A DNA stretch of 40,528 nucleotides from Silicimonas sp. (lineage in GTDB: Bacteria; Pseudomonadota; Alphaproteobacteria; Rhodobacterales; Rhodobacteraceae): the NCBI GenBank assembly GCA_022819605.1, contig JAJEGW010000205.1:1-40528 (forward strand), given 5' to 3'. Every line of letters begins with the position of its first letter. Within the stretch, counting starts at the first letter, position 1. Shown one piece after another: positions 9,393 to 19,293 of the stretch. Below the pieces are notes generated by a model that saw only the letters and a list, made by a program, of their open reading frames with translations, had not been told where the DNA came from and did no database searches. The translations under genes and the position numbers were made by a program.

Positions 9393-9720
9393 GCTTCCGC
9401 TCAAGGACGCGCAGGACGGCCTTCAGGTCATGGCCGCGCTTCAGTACGTGGCCGTCCATGCCGACCACGGAATACATGCCCTGCCGTTCCCGGAGCCTGG
9501 GCCGCTTTTCGATCCGGTAAATCGGATGCTCGGCGGACTGGCGAAAGATCGAGAAGATCGCGGTGTCCTGCAGGAAGGACATGCCGTAGTCGCGCCATTC
9601 TCCGGCGACGACCATGCGACCGTAGACGTTCAGGATCGCCATTAGTTCCCGGCGATCGAATGCCACCCGTTCGGGCGCATGCCGGGAATTTGGGAAGGGA
9701 GCCGGGTACTGGACCGTCAT
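9373..9720 (-). CDS. DUF2794 domain-containing protein
   Basis: Small protein of 115 aa from a family confined largely to alphaproteobacteria. Characteristic stretches are FDRRELMAILNVYGRMVVAGEWRDY, SFLQDTAIFSIFRQSAEHPIYRIEKRPRLRERQGMYSVV and KRGHDLKAVLRVLERKL. Function is unknown; no membrane segment or signal peptide is seen. It is convergent with the NlpC/P60 gene (20-base overlap at the 3' ends) and divergent from mtnP, with a 244-base shared upstream region. Length and conservation indicate an intact gene. Confidence 0.9.
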   Translation of the reverse strand: MTVQYPAPFPNSRHAPERVAFDRRELMAILNVYGRMVVAGEWRDYGMSFLQDTAIFSIFRQSAEHPIYRIEKRPRLRERQGMYSVVGMDGHVLKRGHDLKAVLRVLERKLIRVVE

Positions 9721-9964
9721 GATCGGAACCCTGCCCTTGGAATCAGATCAAATCAACCCTCGGGATGCACGTGTTGCCACCGGCGGCTCGCCTGTCCGTG
9801 GCTTTGCTCCGCGAACGCCCCGGTTGTCGACGCATTCAACTTGGATCGACTTCCCAAATTCGGACGGATTCGGGGGACGCACTGAAGGCATTCTTCCGTT
9901 GGGCGTTGTCGTCCGCGTCGGAGTCTTCTACCGTCGCCTCACACGAAGAAGGCTAAGGACAGCC

Positions 9965-10846
9965 ATGAATGAAGGTACAACCATCGTCGGCGTGATCGGG
10001 GGAAGTGGAATCTACGAGATCGATGGACTCGAAGGTGCCGAGTGGATTTCTGTCGAGAGTCCCTGGGGCACGCCGTCCGACCAGGTCCTGACGGGATCGC
10101 TGGAAGGCGTCCGAATGGCGTTTCTTCCCCGTCACGGGAGGGGACACGTCCACTCGCCCACGACCGTGCCCTACCGGGCGAACATTGATGCACTGAAACG
10201 CCTTGGCGTGACGGATCTCGTCAGCGTGTCAGCCTGCGGCTCTTTCCGGGAAGATATGGCTCCCGGAGAATTCGTGATCGTTGACCAGTTCATTGATCGG
10301 ACCTTCGCGCGTGAGAAGAGCTTCTTTGGCGAAGGATGCGTCGCCCATGTAAGCGTGGCGCATCCGACTTGCGCGCGACTTGGGGAGGTGGCGGCCGCCG
10401 CTGCGGAGGCGGCCGGTGCGAAGGTGCACCGGGGCGGCACGTATCTGGCGATGGAGGGACCGCAATTCTCGACGCTTGCCGAATCGGTCATGTACCGTGA
10501 GCGCTGGGGGTGCGACGTGATCGGGATGACGAACATGCCGGAAGCAAAGCTCGCGCGGGAAGCCGAGCTTTGCTACTCTTCGGTCGCCATGATCACGGAT
10601 TACGACAGTTGGCACCCGGATCATGGCGAGGTAGACGTGACTGAAATCATCAAGACCTTGATGGGCAATGCCGAAAAGGGTCGCGCACTCGCAGCGGGGT
10701 TGCCCAGGCGGTTGGGCGCATCCCGACATCAGTGCCCGCACCGATGCGACCGGGCACTGGAACATGCGGTCCTGACGCAGCCGGATGCGCGCGCTCCGGA
10801 TGTCGTGGCCAAGCTAGATGCCGTCGCCGGTCGTGTGCTGCATTGA
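9965..10846 (+). CDS. mtnP: S-methyl-5'-thioadenosine phosphorylase
   Basis: Phosphorolyses methylthioadenosine, a by-product of polyamine and quorum-signal synthesis, to adenine and 5-methylthioribose-1-phosphate. Visible motifs are IGGSGIY near residue 12, FLPRHGRGHVHSPTTVPYRANI (phosphate and substrate region), SACGSFRE, YLAMEGPQFSTLAES (substrate-binding Met) and DVIGMTNMPEAKLAREAELCY. At 293 aa it has the normal length. The frame is open from 9719, but family homology and an AAGGA five bases upstream support the ATG at 9965. The next gene, apt, starts 57 bases downstream on the same strand and would recycle the adenine released, so the pair is a functional salvage unit. Confidence 0.95.
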   Translation: MNEGTTIVGVIGGSGIYEIDGLEGAEWISVESPWGTPSDQVLTGSLEGVRMAFLPRHGRGHVHSPTTVPYRANIDALKRLGVTDLVSVSACGSFREDMAPGEFVIVDQFIDRTFAREKSFFGEGCVAHVSVAHPTCARLGEVAAAAAEAAGAKVHRGGTYLAMEGPQFSTLAESVMYRERWGCDVIGMTNMPEAKLAREAELCYSSVAMITDYDSWHPDHGEVDVTEIIKTLMGNAEKGRALAAGLPRRLGASRHQCPHRCDRALEHAVLTQPDARAPDVVAKLDAVAGRVLH

Positions 10847-10903
10847 ACGAACCGCGAGTTGTCCGTCCGGTCCGTGCGGTCGGACCATGGAACGGGAAAG
10901 CCG

Positions 10904-11434
10904 ATGAAGGAAATTAAGGACTACATCCGGACCATTGCGGACTTCCCCCATGAAGGAATCATGTTCCGCGACGTGACGACTCTCTTTTCGGATCCGCGCG
11001 GGCTGAGGATCTGCGTCGACCAGTTGCTGCATCCCTTTGCTGATCAGGAAATCGACAAGGTCGTGGGGCTCGAGGCACGCGGATTCATCATCGGAGGCGC
11101 AATCGCGCATCAGCTGTCGGTTGGGTTCGTGCCGGTGCGAAAGCAGGGCAAGCTGCCGGGTGCCACGCTCAGCCAGGACTACGAGTTGGAATACGGCGAG
11201 GCGGTCATGGAAATCCATGACGATGCAATTGACGCGGGTGACAAGGTGCTCTTGGTCGATGACCTGCTCGCAACGGGAGGCACGGCCGAGGCCGGCATCA
11301 GGCTCATCGAACGCCTAGGCGGCGACATTGTCGGATGCAGCTTCATCATAGACCTGCCGGAACTTGGCGGTCGTTCCCTGCTGGAAGCGCTCGGGATGGA
11401 AATCCACACGCTTTGCGAATTTGGCGGGACATGA
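10904..11434 (+). CDS. apt: Adenine phosphoribosyltransferase
   Basis: Converts adenine and PRPP to AMP in the cytoplasm. The PRPP-binding loop [14 protein letters not shown] spans residues 115-128. Other family features are [29 protein letters not shown] and [14 protein letters not shown]. From the ATG at 10904 the protein is 176 aa, standard for Apt; the longer frame from 10859 adds non-homologous residues. It follows mtnP on the same strand and uses the adenine MtnP makes. Intact. Confidence 0.96.
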   Translation: MKEIKDYIRTIADFPHEGIMFRDVTTLFSDPRGLRICVDQLLHPFADQEIDKVVGLEARGFIIGGAIAHQLSVGFVPVRKQGKLPGATLSQDYELEYGEAVMEIHDDAIDAGDKVLLVDDLLATGGTAEAGIRLIERLGGDIVGCSFIIDLPELGGRSLLEALGMEIHTLCEFGGT

Positions 11435-11724
11435 TGCGCCGAACCGCTGTCGCCGCAGCGCCGGGTGACATCTCGGCCGCAAGGAGCGTCGTCCGGGAGA
11501 TTTCCATGCGCGTGAAGAGATGAGCATCCGACCGGGCACGGTCCAATCTTGTTCCCGATCGGCTTGAGATGTAGTATGCGGCCATGATGTGCTTGACCAA
11601 CATGGGAATCTGGAGTTGCCGTCCGCAGCTGATGGCAGACGTGCTCCGCTGCGCGTCCTCGATCGTCCGGGCATAGGCCATGCTCTCCCATGAATGCACT
11701 GCCACGCCATCCTTGCAGAGATGA

Positions 11725-13137
11725 ATGACCATGACCGCTCCGCGAACGCTCTATGACAAGATCTGGGATGACCATGTCGCCCATGAGGCCGAGGACGGCA
11801 CATGCCGTCTGTACATTGATCGCCACCTTGTGCACGAGGTAACCAGTCCGCAGGCATTTGAAGGGCTTCGAATTGCGGGCCGCAGGGTCCGTGCGCCCGA
11901 GAAGACGGTGGCTGTTCCGGACCACAATGTGCCAACGGATCCGACGCGCCTGGCGGGAATCAAGGACGAGCAGTCGCGAATCCAGGTCGAAGCCCTGCGG
12001 CGGAATGCGAAGGATTTCGGCATTGAGCTCTACGACATCGACGACGACCGGCAGGGGATCGTCCACATCGTCGGTCCGGAGCAGGGCTGGACCCAGCCGG
12101 GCATGACGGTTGTTTGCGGGGACAGCCATACGGCAACGCATGGGGCCTTCGGGGCGCTGGCCCACGGAATCGGCACGTCGGAGGTCGAACATGTCCTCGC
12201 GACCCAGACTCTGATCCAGAAGAAGTCGAAGAACAGGCTGGTCGAAGTTGACGGCGACCTTGCTCCTGGCGTGACGGCCAAGGACGTCACGCTTTCGATC
12301 ATCGGCAGGACCGGAACTGCCGGCGGCACGGGCCACGTCATAGAATATGCGGGAAGCGCAATTCGGAACCTGACAATGGAAGGCCGCATGACTGTCTGCA
12401 ACATGGCGATCGAGGGCGGTGCGCGCGCCGGGCTTGTCGCGCCCGACGAAAAGACACTCGAATACGTGAAGGGCCGGCCTCACGCGCCGAAGGGCGGGCA
12501 GTGGGAGCTGGCCGTGACCTACTGGAGCACCCTGCAGTCTGATGAAGGCGCGCATTATGATCAAACGGTCAGGATGGACGCGGCCGAGATTCCACCCGTC
12601 GTCACTTGGGGCACGTCTCCGGAAGACGTGCTGCCGATCACGGGCATAGTGCCGGATCCGGAGAGCTTCGAAGGCGGCAAGATCGAAGCCGCGCGGCGTT
12701 CTCTGGACTACATGGGCCTGACGCCCGGGCAAAAACTGAACGAGATCGAAATCGACACGGTGTTCATCGGATCCTGCACGAACGGCAGGATCGAGGACCT
12801 GCGTGAGGTCGCGAAGATAGTGGAAGGTCGAAGGGTGAGAGACGGTCTGCGTGCAATGATCGTGCCGGGTTCCGGTCTGGTGCGGCTTCAGGCCGAGGAA
12901 GAGGGCAGTGCCCAAAGGCTGCAGGAAGCCGGATTTGAATGGCGAATGGCCGGATGCTCGATGTGCCTTGGCATGAACCCAGACCAGCTCAGTCCCGGCG
13001 AAAGATGTGCATCGACGTCCAACCGGAACTTCGAGGGAAGGCAAGGCTACAAGGGCCGGACGCATCTCATGAGCCCCGCCATGGCCGCGGCCGCGGCGGT
13101 AACCGGTCGCCTGACGGACGTGCGCGACCTGATGTAA
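11725..13137 (+). CDS. leuC: 3-isopropylmalate dehydratase, large subunit
   Basis: Large subunit of the [4Fe-4S] isomerase that converts 2-isopropylmalate to 3-isopropylmalate in leucine synthesis. The three cluster-ligand cysteines are visible: Cys351 in GSCTNGR, and Cys411 and Cys414 in [32 protein letters not shown] near the N-terminus and [29 protein letters not shown] are also typical. The length is 470 aa. ATG codons at 11725 and 11731 are both possible starts; no strong ribosome-binding site decides between them. The 290 bases between apt and leuC hold no gene I can support. leuD follows after 108 bases. Confidence 0.97.
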   Translation: MTMTAPRTLYDKIWDDHVAHEAEDGTCRLYIDRHLVHEVTSPQAFEGLRIAGRRVRAPEKTVAVPDHNVPTDPTRLAGIKDEQSRIQVEALRRNAKDFGIELYDIDDDRQGIVHIVGPEQGWTQPGMTVVCGDSHTATHGAFGALAHGIGTSEVEHVLATQTLIQKKSKNRLVEVDGDLAPGVTAKDVTLSIIGRTGTAGGTGHVIEYAGSAIRNLTMEGRMTVCNMAIEGGARAGLVAPDEKTLEYVKGRPHAPKGGQWELAVTYWSTLQSDEGAHYDQTVRMDAAEIPPVVTWGTSPEDVLPITGIVPDPESFEGGKIEAARRSLDYMGLTPGQKLNEIEIDTVFIGSCTNGRIEDLREVAKIVEGRRVRDGLRAMIVPGSGLVRLQAEEEGSAQRLQEAGFEWRMAGCSMCLGMNPDQLSPGERCASTSNRNFEGRQGYKGRTHLMSPAMAAAAAVTGRLTDVRDLM

Positions 13138-13245
13138 TCGGTTCGGCCTCTGTCCGGCGTTCCCGTCCACCGCCAGGACTTCGGGGAGCTTGCGCCACTT
13201 GAAGCGCTGGGGCAGAAAGGCGCGACCTCTGCAAGGGATGGATCG

Positions 13246-13854
13246 ATGGAGAAGTTCACCAAGCTTACCGGTGTTGCCGCGCCAATGCCGTTGGTCAACA
13301 TTGACACGGACATGATCATTCCGAAGCAGTTCCTGAAGACGATCAAGCGGACGGGCCTCGGTGCCAATCTCTTTGACGAGATGCGGTTTGACCGCGACGG
13401 AAACGAGATCGAGGATTTCGTGTTGAACCAATCGGCATATCGCGAAGCCCGGATCCTGGTCGCGGGCGACAATTTCGGCTGCGGTTCCAGCCGGGAGCAC
13501 GCGCCTTGGGCGCTTCTCGATTTCGGCATTCGCTGCGTGATATCGACCAGCTTCGCGGACATCTTCTACAATAACTGCTTCAAGAACGGCATCTTGCCGA
13601 TCAAGCTTCCGAAAGAGCAGGTGGACGCCCTCATGGAGGACGCCAAACGGGGCTCCAATGCCCGGATGACGGTTGATCTCGAGGAGCAGGCGGTCACCGG
13701 TTCGGATGGGGAGGTGTACGGCTTCGAGATCGATCCGTTCAGGAAGCACTGCCTGCTGAACGGCCTTGATGACATCGGCCTGACTACCGAGGCCGCCGCG
13801 ACCTCGATAGATGCATACGAGGCAAGAACGGCGGAGCAGCGACCCTGGCTTTGA
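13246..13854 (+). CDS. leuD: 3-isopropylmalate dehydratase, small subunit
   Basis: Small (swivel-domain) subunit that pairs with LeuC. Typical segments are [67 protein letters not shown] and the C-terminal [17 protein letters not shown]. At 202 aa the length is right. It starts at an ATG 108 bases after the leuC stop on the same strand. leuB does not follow directly; a broken NTF2-like gene and an SDR lie between them. Confidence 0.97.
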   Translation: MEKFTKLTGVAAPMPLVNIDTDMIIPKQFLKTIKRTGLGANLFDEMRFDRDGNEIEDFVLNQSAYREARILVAGDNFGCGSSREHAPWALLDFGIRCVISTSFADIFYNNCFKNGILPIKLPKEQVDALMEDAKRGSNARMTVDLEEQAVTGSDGEVYGFEIDPFRKHCLLNGLDDIGLTTEAAATSIDAYEARTAEQRPWL

Positions 13855-13973
13855 GCGGTGCGGACCCGAAGGCGGATGTCGTCGGGAGATTCGACATGAG
13901 GAAGATTCACAGTTGTGCGCTGCGATGCGCGTGGCGGCCGGGCAGAACAAGGAAACGAACGGGGGCAGACGTA

Positions 13974-14346
13974 ATGTCAAGACAGAGCCTGCTGGCGTTT
14001 GCCATGTTGTCTCAGCCAGCGTTTGCAGAGGATCTGCCCAAACCGATCTCCTGTTTTCAGGACGGCACAAATGCCAAGGATATCGATGCCTACATGTCCT
14101 GTTTCACCGCCGACGCTGAAACGATCGACGCGTCCCGCACCCTTGGGGGGATACGACGCAATTCGTGCCTGGGCGGTGCGCGGGGTCATCTCCGACGGCG
14201 AGACCTTCAGGCATCGCAAGATTCTGAAACAGAAGCCGGGATTTGCGAAGACGGAAGTGAACTGGCTGAGCTGGGTCGTTCACTACACATACTGGTGGGA
14301 CGATGATGGCAAGATCACCCGAATGTCACTCCAGTACGCAAATTGA
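13974..14346 (+). pseudogene. Secreted NTF2/SnoaL-like protein, frameshifted in a G tract
   Basis: The first frame starts at the ATG at 13974 with a short probable signal peptide (LLAFAMLSQPAFA, cut before EDLPKP) and an NTF2-like helix (NAKDIDAYMSCFTADAETID). It leaves the family reading after the run of six G at 14145-14150. Removing one G restores LGGYDAIRAWAVRGVISDGETFRHRK and then WVVHYTYWWDDDGKITRMSLQYAN, up to a TGA at 14344-14346. The repaired product is about 123 aa, a single-domain NTF2-like protein. Enzymatic function cannot be inferred. The SDR gene starts ten bases later, so the two probably formed one operon. A homopolymer indel is also the commonest sequencing error. Confidence 0.75.
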
Positions 14347-14355
14347 GACGAAGTC

Positions 14356-15012
14356 ATGAAACGTGCACTTGTTACAGGGGCAAATCGCGGCATTGGCTTC
14401 GCCATCGCTGAAGGATTGTCCGCCAAGGGATATGAAGTCCTGCTCGGTTCCCGGGACCTGGATGCAGGCAGAAGCGCGGCGAGCCGGATTGACTCGATCC
14501 CGGTTCAACTGGACGTGGCAAGTCCGGACAGCATTTCCCGCGCTGTCAAGGACGTGGGACCTGTCGACATACTTGTCAACAACGCGGGTATCCTGGGCTC
14601 AGGCGGCGTTCTGGATGATCCGGGCGATTTCACGGACTGCATGAACGTCATGGTACGAGGCCCGCTCCTTCTCATGCATCACCTGACCCCGCACATGGTC
14701 TCGCGACGGTATGGTCGCGTGGTCAACGTTTCTTCTGGATGGGGGACATTTTCGGATGGCGTCGCAGGGCCCGGTGCCTACGGTGTCGCAAAGGCCGCAC
14801 TCAACGCCTTGACGGTTTCTGCGGCACGGACGTTGCCGAATGCAGTCAAGGTCAACGCCATGTGTCCAGGATGGGTTCGCACGCGCATGGGTGGTGCGGA
14901 CGCCAGCCGGTCACCAGAGGAAGGCGCCGAGACGGCAATCTGGCTGGCAACGCTTGACGAGAATGGTCCAACTGGCGGGTTCTTCAGGGACAAGCATCCG
15001 ATCGATTGGTGA
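14356..15012 (+). CDS. Short-chain dehydrogenase/reductase (carbonyl-reductase-like)
   Basis: Classical SDR with the cofactor motif TGANRGIG at residues 7-14, the structural NNAG motif, an active-site Ser in VVNVSSGWG and the YGVAK catalytic Tyr/Lys pair. The C-terminal PGWVRTRMGGADASRSPEEGAETAIWLA resembles carbonyl-reductase-type SDRs. The length of 218 aa is a little short but complete. It lies ten bases after the NTF2-like pseudogene and 301 bases before leuB. Substrate unknown; the position inside the leu region does not by itself imply a role in leucine synthesis. Confidence 0.88.
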   Translation: MKRALVTGANRGIGFAIAEGLSAKGYEVLLGSRDLDAGRSAASRIDSIPVQLDVASPDSISRAVKDVGPVDILVNNAGILGSGGVLDDPGDFTDCMNVMVRGPLLLMHHLTPHMVSRRYGRVVNVSSGWGTFSDGVAGPGAYGVAKAALNALTVSAARTLPNAVKVNAMCPGWVRTRMGGADASRSPEEGAETAIWLATLDENGPTGGFFRDKHPIDW

Positions 15013-15313
15013 GCTTGGCAGTTCGACCCGAAAGGAAGATGCCAAAGGCCAGAGCGGGTCGCCGGAGGATCCGAATGGCGAGGCTGCCTGTAAAAAGTTG
15101 CATTCGTCCCTGATGCCGCTGGGGTGTCGATGGATGCTCGAAATGCACGTACTGCCGAGCTGCACATTGGGCTCTGAACCTTGCACCGCTGATGGCGCGG
15201 ATAACTTCGTCGCTGGTCCTGGCCAATGCCTCGATTGATAGCGAGCGGCGCTTGTTGACGCCGGATTTGAGCCGCGCTAGGCGGCACGCGTCCAGTTTCA
15301 AGAGGGCATACTG
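15013..15313. other. Gap between the SDR and leuB
   Basis: These 301 bases contain no open frame that I recognise. The right end holds the leuB ribosome-binding site, AGAGGG at 15301-15306, seven bases before the ATG. No leucine-rich leader peptide or attenuator hairpin is apparent. Confidence 0.5.
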
Positions 15314-16420
15314 ATGAGCACCCCATCGATTCTCATTCTTCCCGGTGACGGCATCGGGCCCGAAGTCATGGCGGAAGTCCGCAAGATCATAGACTGGTTC
15401 GGAGCGAATCGCGCTCTGGCTTTTGACGTCAGAGAGGATCTGGTGGGTGGCGCTGCCTATGACGCCCACGGCGTGCCGCTGGCGGATGCCACTATGGAGA
15501 AGGCACAGGAGGTTGATGCCGTGCTTCTGGGAGCAGTGGGCGGTCCGAAGTACGACGAACTTGACTTCCAGCTGAAACCCGAGCGGGGGCTCTTGAGGTT
15601 GCGCAAGGAGATGGATCTCTATGCCAATCTGCGCCCCGCGCAGTGCTTTGACGCATTGGCGGAGTTCTCTTCCCTTAAGGCGGATGTCGTTGGTGGCCTA
15701 GACATAATGATCGTCCGTGAACTGACGTCCGGCGTTTATTTCGGCGAGCCGCGCGGCATCGTGAAGGAAGGCAACGAGCGCGTCGGCATCAACACGCAAC
15801 GCTACACGGAAAGCGAGATCGCGCGTGTTGCCCGCTCCGCGTTCGAACTGGCACGGAAGAGATCCGGCCAGGTCTGCTCGATGGAAAAGGCCAACGTGAT
15901 GGAGTCGGGCGTGCTTTGGCGCGAGGTCGTGACCGAAGTTCATGCCGCCGAGTATTCCGATGTCGAACTCAGCCACATGTATGCCGATGCCGGCGCGATG
16001 CAGTTGACGCGCTGGCCCAAGCAATTCGACGTCATCGTGACTGACAACCTGTTCGGAGACCTTTTGTCAGACCTCGCGGCGATGCTCACCGGTTCGCTCG
16101 GAATGCTGCCTTCGGCATCGTTGGGGGCTCAGATGGAAAACGGCCGCCCAAAGGCGCTCTACGAACCGGTGCACGGTTCGGCTCCGGACATTGCGGGGCA
16201 GGGCAAGGCCAATCCCATTGCCTGCATCCTGAGTTTCGCGATGGCTCTCCGATACAGCTTTGACGAGGGCGATGAGGCGACCCGTCTTGAACAGGCGGTA
16301 GAGGCAGTTCTGGCCGACGGTCTCCGCACCCCCGACCTCATGGGACCTGAGGGCGGATCGCCGGTTTCCACTTCCGAGATGGGCGATGCGGTGGTCGCCA
16401 AGCTGAGTGCCAGCCATTGA
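15314..16420 (+). CDS. leuB: 3-isopropylmalate dehydrogenase
   Basis: NAD-dependent oxidative decarboxylase that makes 4-methyl-2-oxopentanoate in leucine synthesis. Features are [12 protein letters not shown] at the N-terminus, [46 protein letters not shown], the catalytic region [49 protein letters not shown] and the NAD site [23 protein letters not shown]. The length is 368 aa. Its stop overlaps the TTG start of the downstream transporter by four bases, so the two are probably translationally coupled. Confidence 0.97.
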   Translation: MSTPSILILPGDGIGPEVMAEVRKIIDWFGANRALAFDVREDLVGGAAYDAHGVPLADATMEKAQEVDAVLLGAVGGPKYDELDFQLKPERGLLRLRKEMDLYANLRPAQCFDALAEFSSLKADVVGGLDIMIVRELTSGVYFGEPRGIVKEGNERVGINTQRYTESEIARVARSAFELARKRSGQVCSMEKANVMESGVLWREVVTEVHAAEYSDVELSHMYADAGAMQLTRWPKQFDVIVTDNLFGDLLSDLAAMLTGSLGMLPSASLGAQMENGRPKALYEPVHGSAPDIAGQGKANPIACILSFAMALRYSFDEGDEATRLEQAVEAVLADGLRTPDLMGPEGGSPVSTSEMGDAVVAKLSASH

Positions 16421-17424
16421 GCGAGGCCCGGAAAGCCAATCTCCGCGGTGTCCTCTTTGCAACACTGGGCTTTGCCGCGTTTTCGACGCATGACGCCGTA
16501 ATCAAGTTCCTTGGCGGCGGCTATGCGGCGTTCCAGATCCTGTTTTTCAGCGTCCTGCTCAGTTTCCCTTTCGCCACGCTCTTGCTTCTGCGCGACAGGG
16601 AAGTGGGTACGCTCAGGCCGCGCAATCCGGGTTGGGTGGCCTTGCGAACGGCTGCGGCTGTCGTGACCGGCGCTTCCGCGATCTTTGCGTTTACTGTCCT
16701 GCCGATCGCCCAAGTGTACGCATTCATCTTTGCTGCCCCGTTTCTGATCACCATCATGTCCATTCCGGTGCTGGGCGAACGAGTCGGTATTCATCGTTGG
16801 GTTGCAGTCCTGCTCGGTCTTGCAGGCGTGCTAATTGTCCTGCGCCCAGGCGTCGAGCCGCTCACCGCTGGACATGTTGCAGCACTCACCGCTGCGTCTG
16901 GAAGCGCGTTGGTCTCGGTCATCACGCGGAAGGTCGGACGCGAGGAGCGTGCGGCCGTGCTCATGCTTTATCCGATGATGACAAATGTCGTGTTGATGGG
17001 CGCGATCCTGCCCCTCGTCTACCGTCCCGTGCCGGTCGAGCACGTGGGGCTCTTCGCCCTGGTCGCGATTCTCGGTTACGGTGGCGGGCTTTGCATAATT
17101 GCTGCCTACAAGCATGGGGACGCAGCGACAGTTGCGCCGATTCAGTATTCTCAGATCATTTGGGGTGCCGGCCTGGGGATGCTGTTCTTTGCCGAAGTGC
17201 CTGATCTCATGACAGGTTTGGGTGCTGCCGTGATCATCGCTTCCGGCGTCTATGTCGTTATCCGGGAAAGTCTGGGCGGTCGCTCGGAACACACGCCGGT
17301 CCTTCGCACCCGAACCCGGCCTGGCACGGCCACCTCTCCGAATATCGGCGCCATGCTCCGTGCTCGGACCGAGCGCGTGCCGCCGGGCCACGAGGCCCTT
17401 GCAAAGTCACGCAAAGCGGAGTAA
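16417..17424 (+). CDS. DMT/EamA family membrane transporter
   Basis: Predicted inner-membrane exporter of the drug/metabolite transporter superfamily. About ten hydrophobic segments span residues 9-290 in two EamA repeats, for example [73 protein letters not shown] and [17 protein letters not shown] hydrophilic Arg-rich tail of about 45 residues follows, longer than usual. The TTG start at 16417 overlaps the leuB stop (TTGA), and no better start lies nearby. Coupling to leuB suggests export of an amino acid or related metabolite, but substrate prediction in this family is unreliable. 335 aa. Confidence 0.88.
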   Translation: MSEARKANLRGVLFATLGFAAFSTHDAVIKFLGGGYAAFQILFFSVLLSFPFATLLLLRDREVGTLRPRNPGWVALRTAAAVVTGASAIFAFTVLPIAQVYAFIFAAPFLITIMSIPVLGERVGIHRWVAVLLGLAGVLIVLRPGVEPLTAGHVAALTAASGSALVSVITRKVGREERAAVLMLYPMMTNVVLMGAILPLVYRPVPVEHVGLFALVAILGYGGGLCIIAAYKHGDAATVAPIQYSQIIWGAGLGMLFFAEVPDLMTGLGAAVIIASGVYVVIRESLGGRSEHTPVLRTRTRPGTATSPNIGAMLRARTERVPPGHEALAKSRKAE

Positions 17425-17437
17425 TTCCGCCATTCGT

Positions 17438-17514
17438 CGGAGTGTAGCTCAGCCTGGTAGAGCACTGTCTTCGGGAGGCAGGGGTCGTGAGTTCGAATCT
17501 CGCCACTCCGACCA
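17438..17514 (+). tRNA. tRNA-Pro, anticodon CGG
   Basis: A complete 77-base cloverleaf. The acceptor arm CGGAGTG pairs with CACTCCG. The anticodon stem CTGTC/GGCAG flanks the loop TTCGGGA, giving anticodon CGG for Pro codon CCG. The T-loop is GTTCGAATC, the discriminator base is A, and CCA is encoded at 17512-17514. It starts 13 bases after the transporter stop and marks the boundary between the housekeeping block and the catabolic loci. Confidence 0.97.
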
Positions 17515-17579
17515 AGAGGGCGAGCCTCTGGCGCTTCCCCTGAAAATCAGTCTCAACGATGACGAGCACGCTCATGTGC

Positions 17580-18395
17580 CTACTCGGTCAGCTTCTGTGA
17601 TGGACCCGGAGCCTGACCATCGTAGCCGCCCCAGACCGATTGATCGAATTGGATGACCGATCCCGTCATCATCCCGCTTTCGGTCGATGCCAGGAACAGC
17701 ACCGCTCGGGCGACCTCCTCAGGGTCGAGAAGCCGTCCAAAGGGAAGAGCCGCATTTGCCTTGGTTTCCCAATCAGGATCACCCGACTCTTCGAGCTGCA
17801 GCGCCCGCTCGTGATCGGATGCCATCCAGCCGATGTCGAGCTGGTTTACATGCACCCGGTTTCTCATGAGCGCGTAACCGGCGCTTCGGGTCAAGGTTGA
17901 GAGTGCGGCCTTGGATGCGCAATACGGTGCGATAAAGGGCTGTCCGGCCCGAGACGAGGTCGAACCGATGTTGACGATACGCCCTTCAGCGCCCTCGCGG
18001 TCCATAATCTTGACCGCATCTTGCATCAGGAAGAACGGCGCACGGGTGTTGACGGCAAACATTGCGTCGAAGAGCTCAGGAGTCGTGTTCAGAAGGTTTC
18101 CGCGATCGGTCAAGCCAGCGGCGTTCACCAGGATGTCCACGCGTCCGAACCTTGCGTCCACTGCGGGAATGATCGCCCGGACATCCTTGATCTTGCCAAG
18201 ATCAGCGGCAATCATCTCAACCGGGACGCCAGTTTCGCTGGTGATGGCACCGGCCAGTTTCCGACCCTTCTCGACCCCCCGGCCGATGATGCAAATGCCC
18301 GCCGCGCCAGCCTGAGAGAACAGCCGCGCGATCGCGGCGCCAAGTCCCTGGGTGCCGCCGGTAATGACAGCGATCTTGTCGTCGATCCGGTTCAT
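17580..18395 (-). CDS. SDR family oxidoreductase in the inositol locus
   Basis: NAD(P)-dependent dehydrogenase of the classical SDR family. Motifs are TGGTQGLG (residues 12-19), VNAAG, an active-site Ser in IGSTSSRAG and YCASKAA (Tyr/Lys). The C-terminus has the common FLASTESGMMTGSVIQFDQSVWGG. At 271 aa the length is typical. The ATG at 18395 overlaps the iolE stop by four bases, and iolE in turn follows iolD by five bases, so iolD-iolE-SDR is one operon. A sugar or inositol alcohol is the likely substrate; an inositol dehydrogenase role that compensates for the damaged iolG is possible but unproven. Confidence 0.9.
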   Translation of the reverse strand: MNRIDDKIAVITGGTQGLGAAIARLFSQAGAAGICIIGRGVEKGRKLAGAITSETGVPVEMIAADLGKIKDVRAIIPAVDARFGRVDILVNAAGLTDRGNLLNTTPELFDAMFAVNTRAPFFLMQDAVKIMDREGAEGRIVNIGSTSSRAGQPFIAPYCASKAALSTLTRSAGYALMRNRVHVNQLDIGWMASDHERALQLEESGDPDWETKANAALPFGRLLDPEEVARAVLFLASTESGMMTGSVIQFDQSVWGGYDGQAPGPSQKLTE

Positions 18396-19288
18396 GCCAC
18401 CACCTCGTAGCCAGCGGCGTCCAAGACCCGAAAGAGCTCCGCGCGTCCCTTTCTGGCCATCTCCAAGGGTGGATTGGCGACCGGGTCCTGTTCTGCCTCG
18501 ATCACGAACCAGCCTTCATATCCCTTTGCGGCGAGTGCATTGGCAATGGCCTTGAAGTCCAGCGAGCCGTCGCCTGGCACGGTGAATGCGCCTTTGACAA
18601 CGGCATCGAGAAAGGTCTCCTTCGCTCGGTCCAGCCCGTTCACCACATCGGCACGGATGTCCTTGGTATGCACGTGGGAAATGCGTGCGTGGTGGTTCTC
18701 GATCACGCGAAAGTTGTCGCCGCCGGCAAAGGCCATATGTCCCGTATCGAACAGAAGTTTCACCGAAGAGTGCTTCATGAACAGGTCCAGTTCCTTTTCG
18801 GTTTCGACAGCGGCCGCCATGTGGTGGTGGTAGGCCAGTGGCATGCCTTCCTTTGCGCACCATTCCGCAAAGTCCGAAACCTTGCGCCCGTAGCTGGCCA
18901 TTTCGGCTTCGCTCAGCCTCGGCTTTTGGGCCAGCGGCGTTTTTCGCTCTCCCTGAACCGAACGCGCCGTCTCGCCATAGACGATGCATGGGGCGCATGC
19001 CGCCTTGAAGAATGCATGCTGCTTGGCGATCCGGTCCTTTTCGGCTTCGATGTCACCATCGAGCAATAGCCCCGAGAACCAACCGCCACAGACCGAGATG
19101 CCAAACTTGTCGAGGATGGTTCCCAGCTCGGCCATGTTCATGGGAAACCGACGGCCGGTTTCCATGCCTGTCAGACCCGCCTCAGATGCTTGGCGCAGGC
19201 ACTCCTCAAGGCTTACGTCGTCCGACAATTCGGGGAGATCGTCGTTCCACCATGCAATAGGCGCGATGCCTAGTCTTGCTTCAAGCAT
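18392..19288 (-). CDS. iolE: myo-Inosose-2 dehydratase
   Basis: TIM-barrel metal-dependent dehydratase that converts 2-keto-myo-inositol to 3D-trihydroxycyclohexane-1,2-dione. The N-terminus LGIAPIAWWNDDLPEL is diagnostic of IolE. Metal- and substrate-binding stretches follow: GMETGRRFPMN, YHHHMAAAVETEKELDLFM, LLFDTGHMAFAGGD and ISHVHTKDIRADV. From the ATG at 19288 the length is 298 aa, typical for IolE; the open frame extends to 19393 without homology. A GGAG sits about ten bases upstream of this ATG. It lies five bases after iolD, matching the enzyme order of the pathway. Confidence 0.93.
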   Translation of the reverse strand: MLEARLGIAPIAWWNDDLPELSDDVSLEECLRQASEAGLTGMETGRRFPMNMAELGTILDKFGISVCGGWFSGLLLDGDIEAEKDRIAKQHAFFKAACAPCIVYGETARSVQGERKTPLAQKPRLSEAEMASYGRKVSDFAEWCAKEGMPLAYHHHMAAAVETEKELDLFMKHSSVKLLFDTGHMAFAGGDNFRVIENHHARISHVHTKDIRADVVNGLDRAKETFLDAVVKGAFTVPGDGSLDFKAIANALAAKGYEGWFVIEAEQDPVANPPLEMARKGRAELFRVLDAAGYEVVA

Positions 19289-19293
19289 GCGAT

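Noticed and set aside
11346..11732. 128-codon minus-strand frame between apt and leuC
   Set aside because: It overlaps the apt end and the leuC start, has no recognisable domain, and the gap is a natural leader region for leuC.
11179..14070. 963-codon open frame on the minus strand across leuC and leuD
   Set aside because: It is exactly antisense to well-supported leuC and leuD and shows no family motifs; long antisense frames are common in GC-rich genes.
17416..17430. GCGGA/TCCGC hairpin over the transporter stop codon as a terminator
   Set aside because: The stem is only five base pairs, has no U-tract and lies directly before the tRNA, so it is probably chance.
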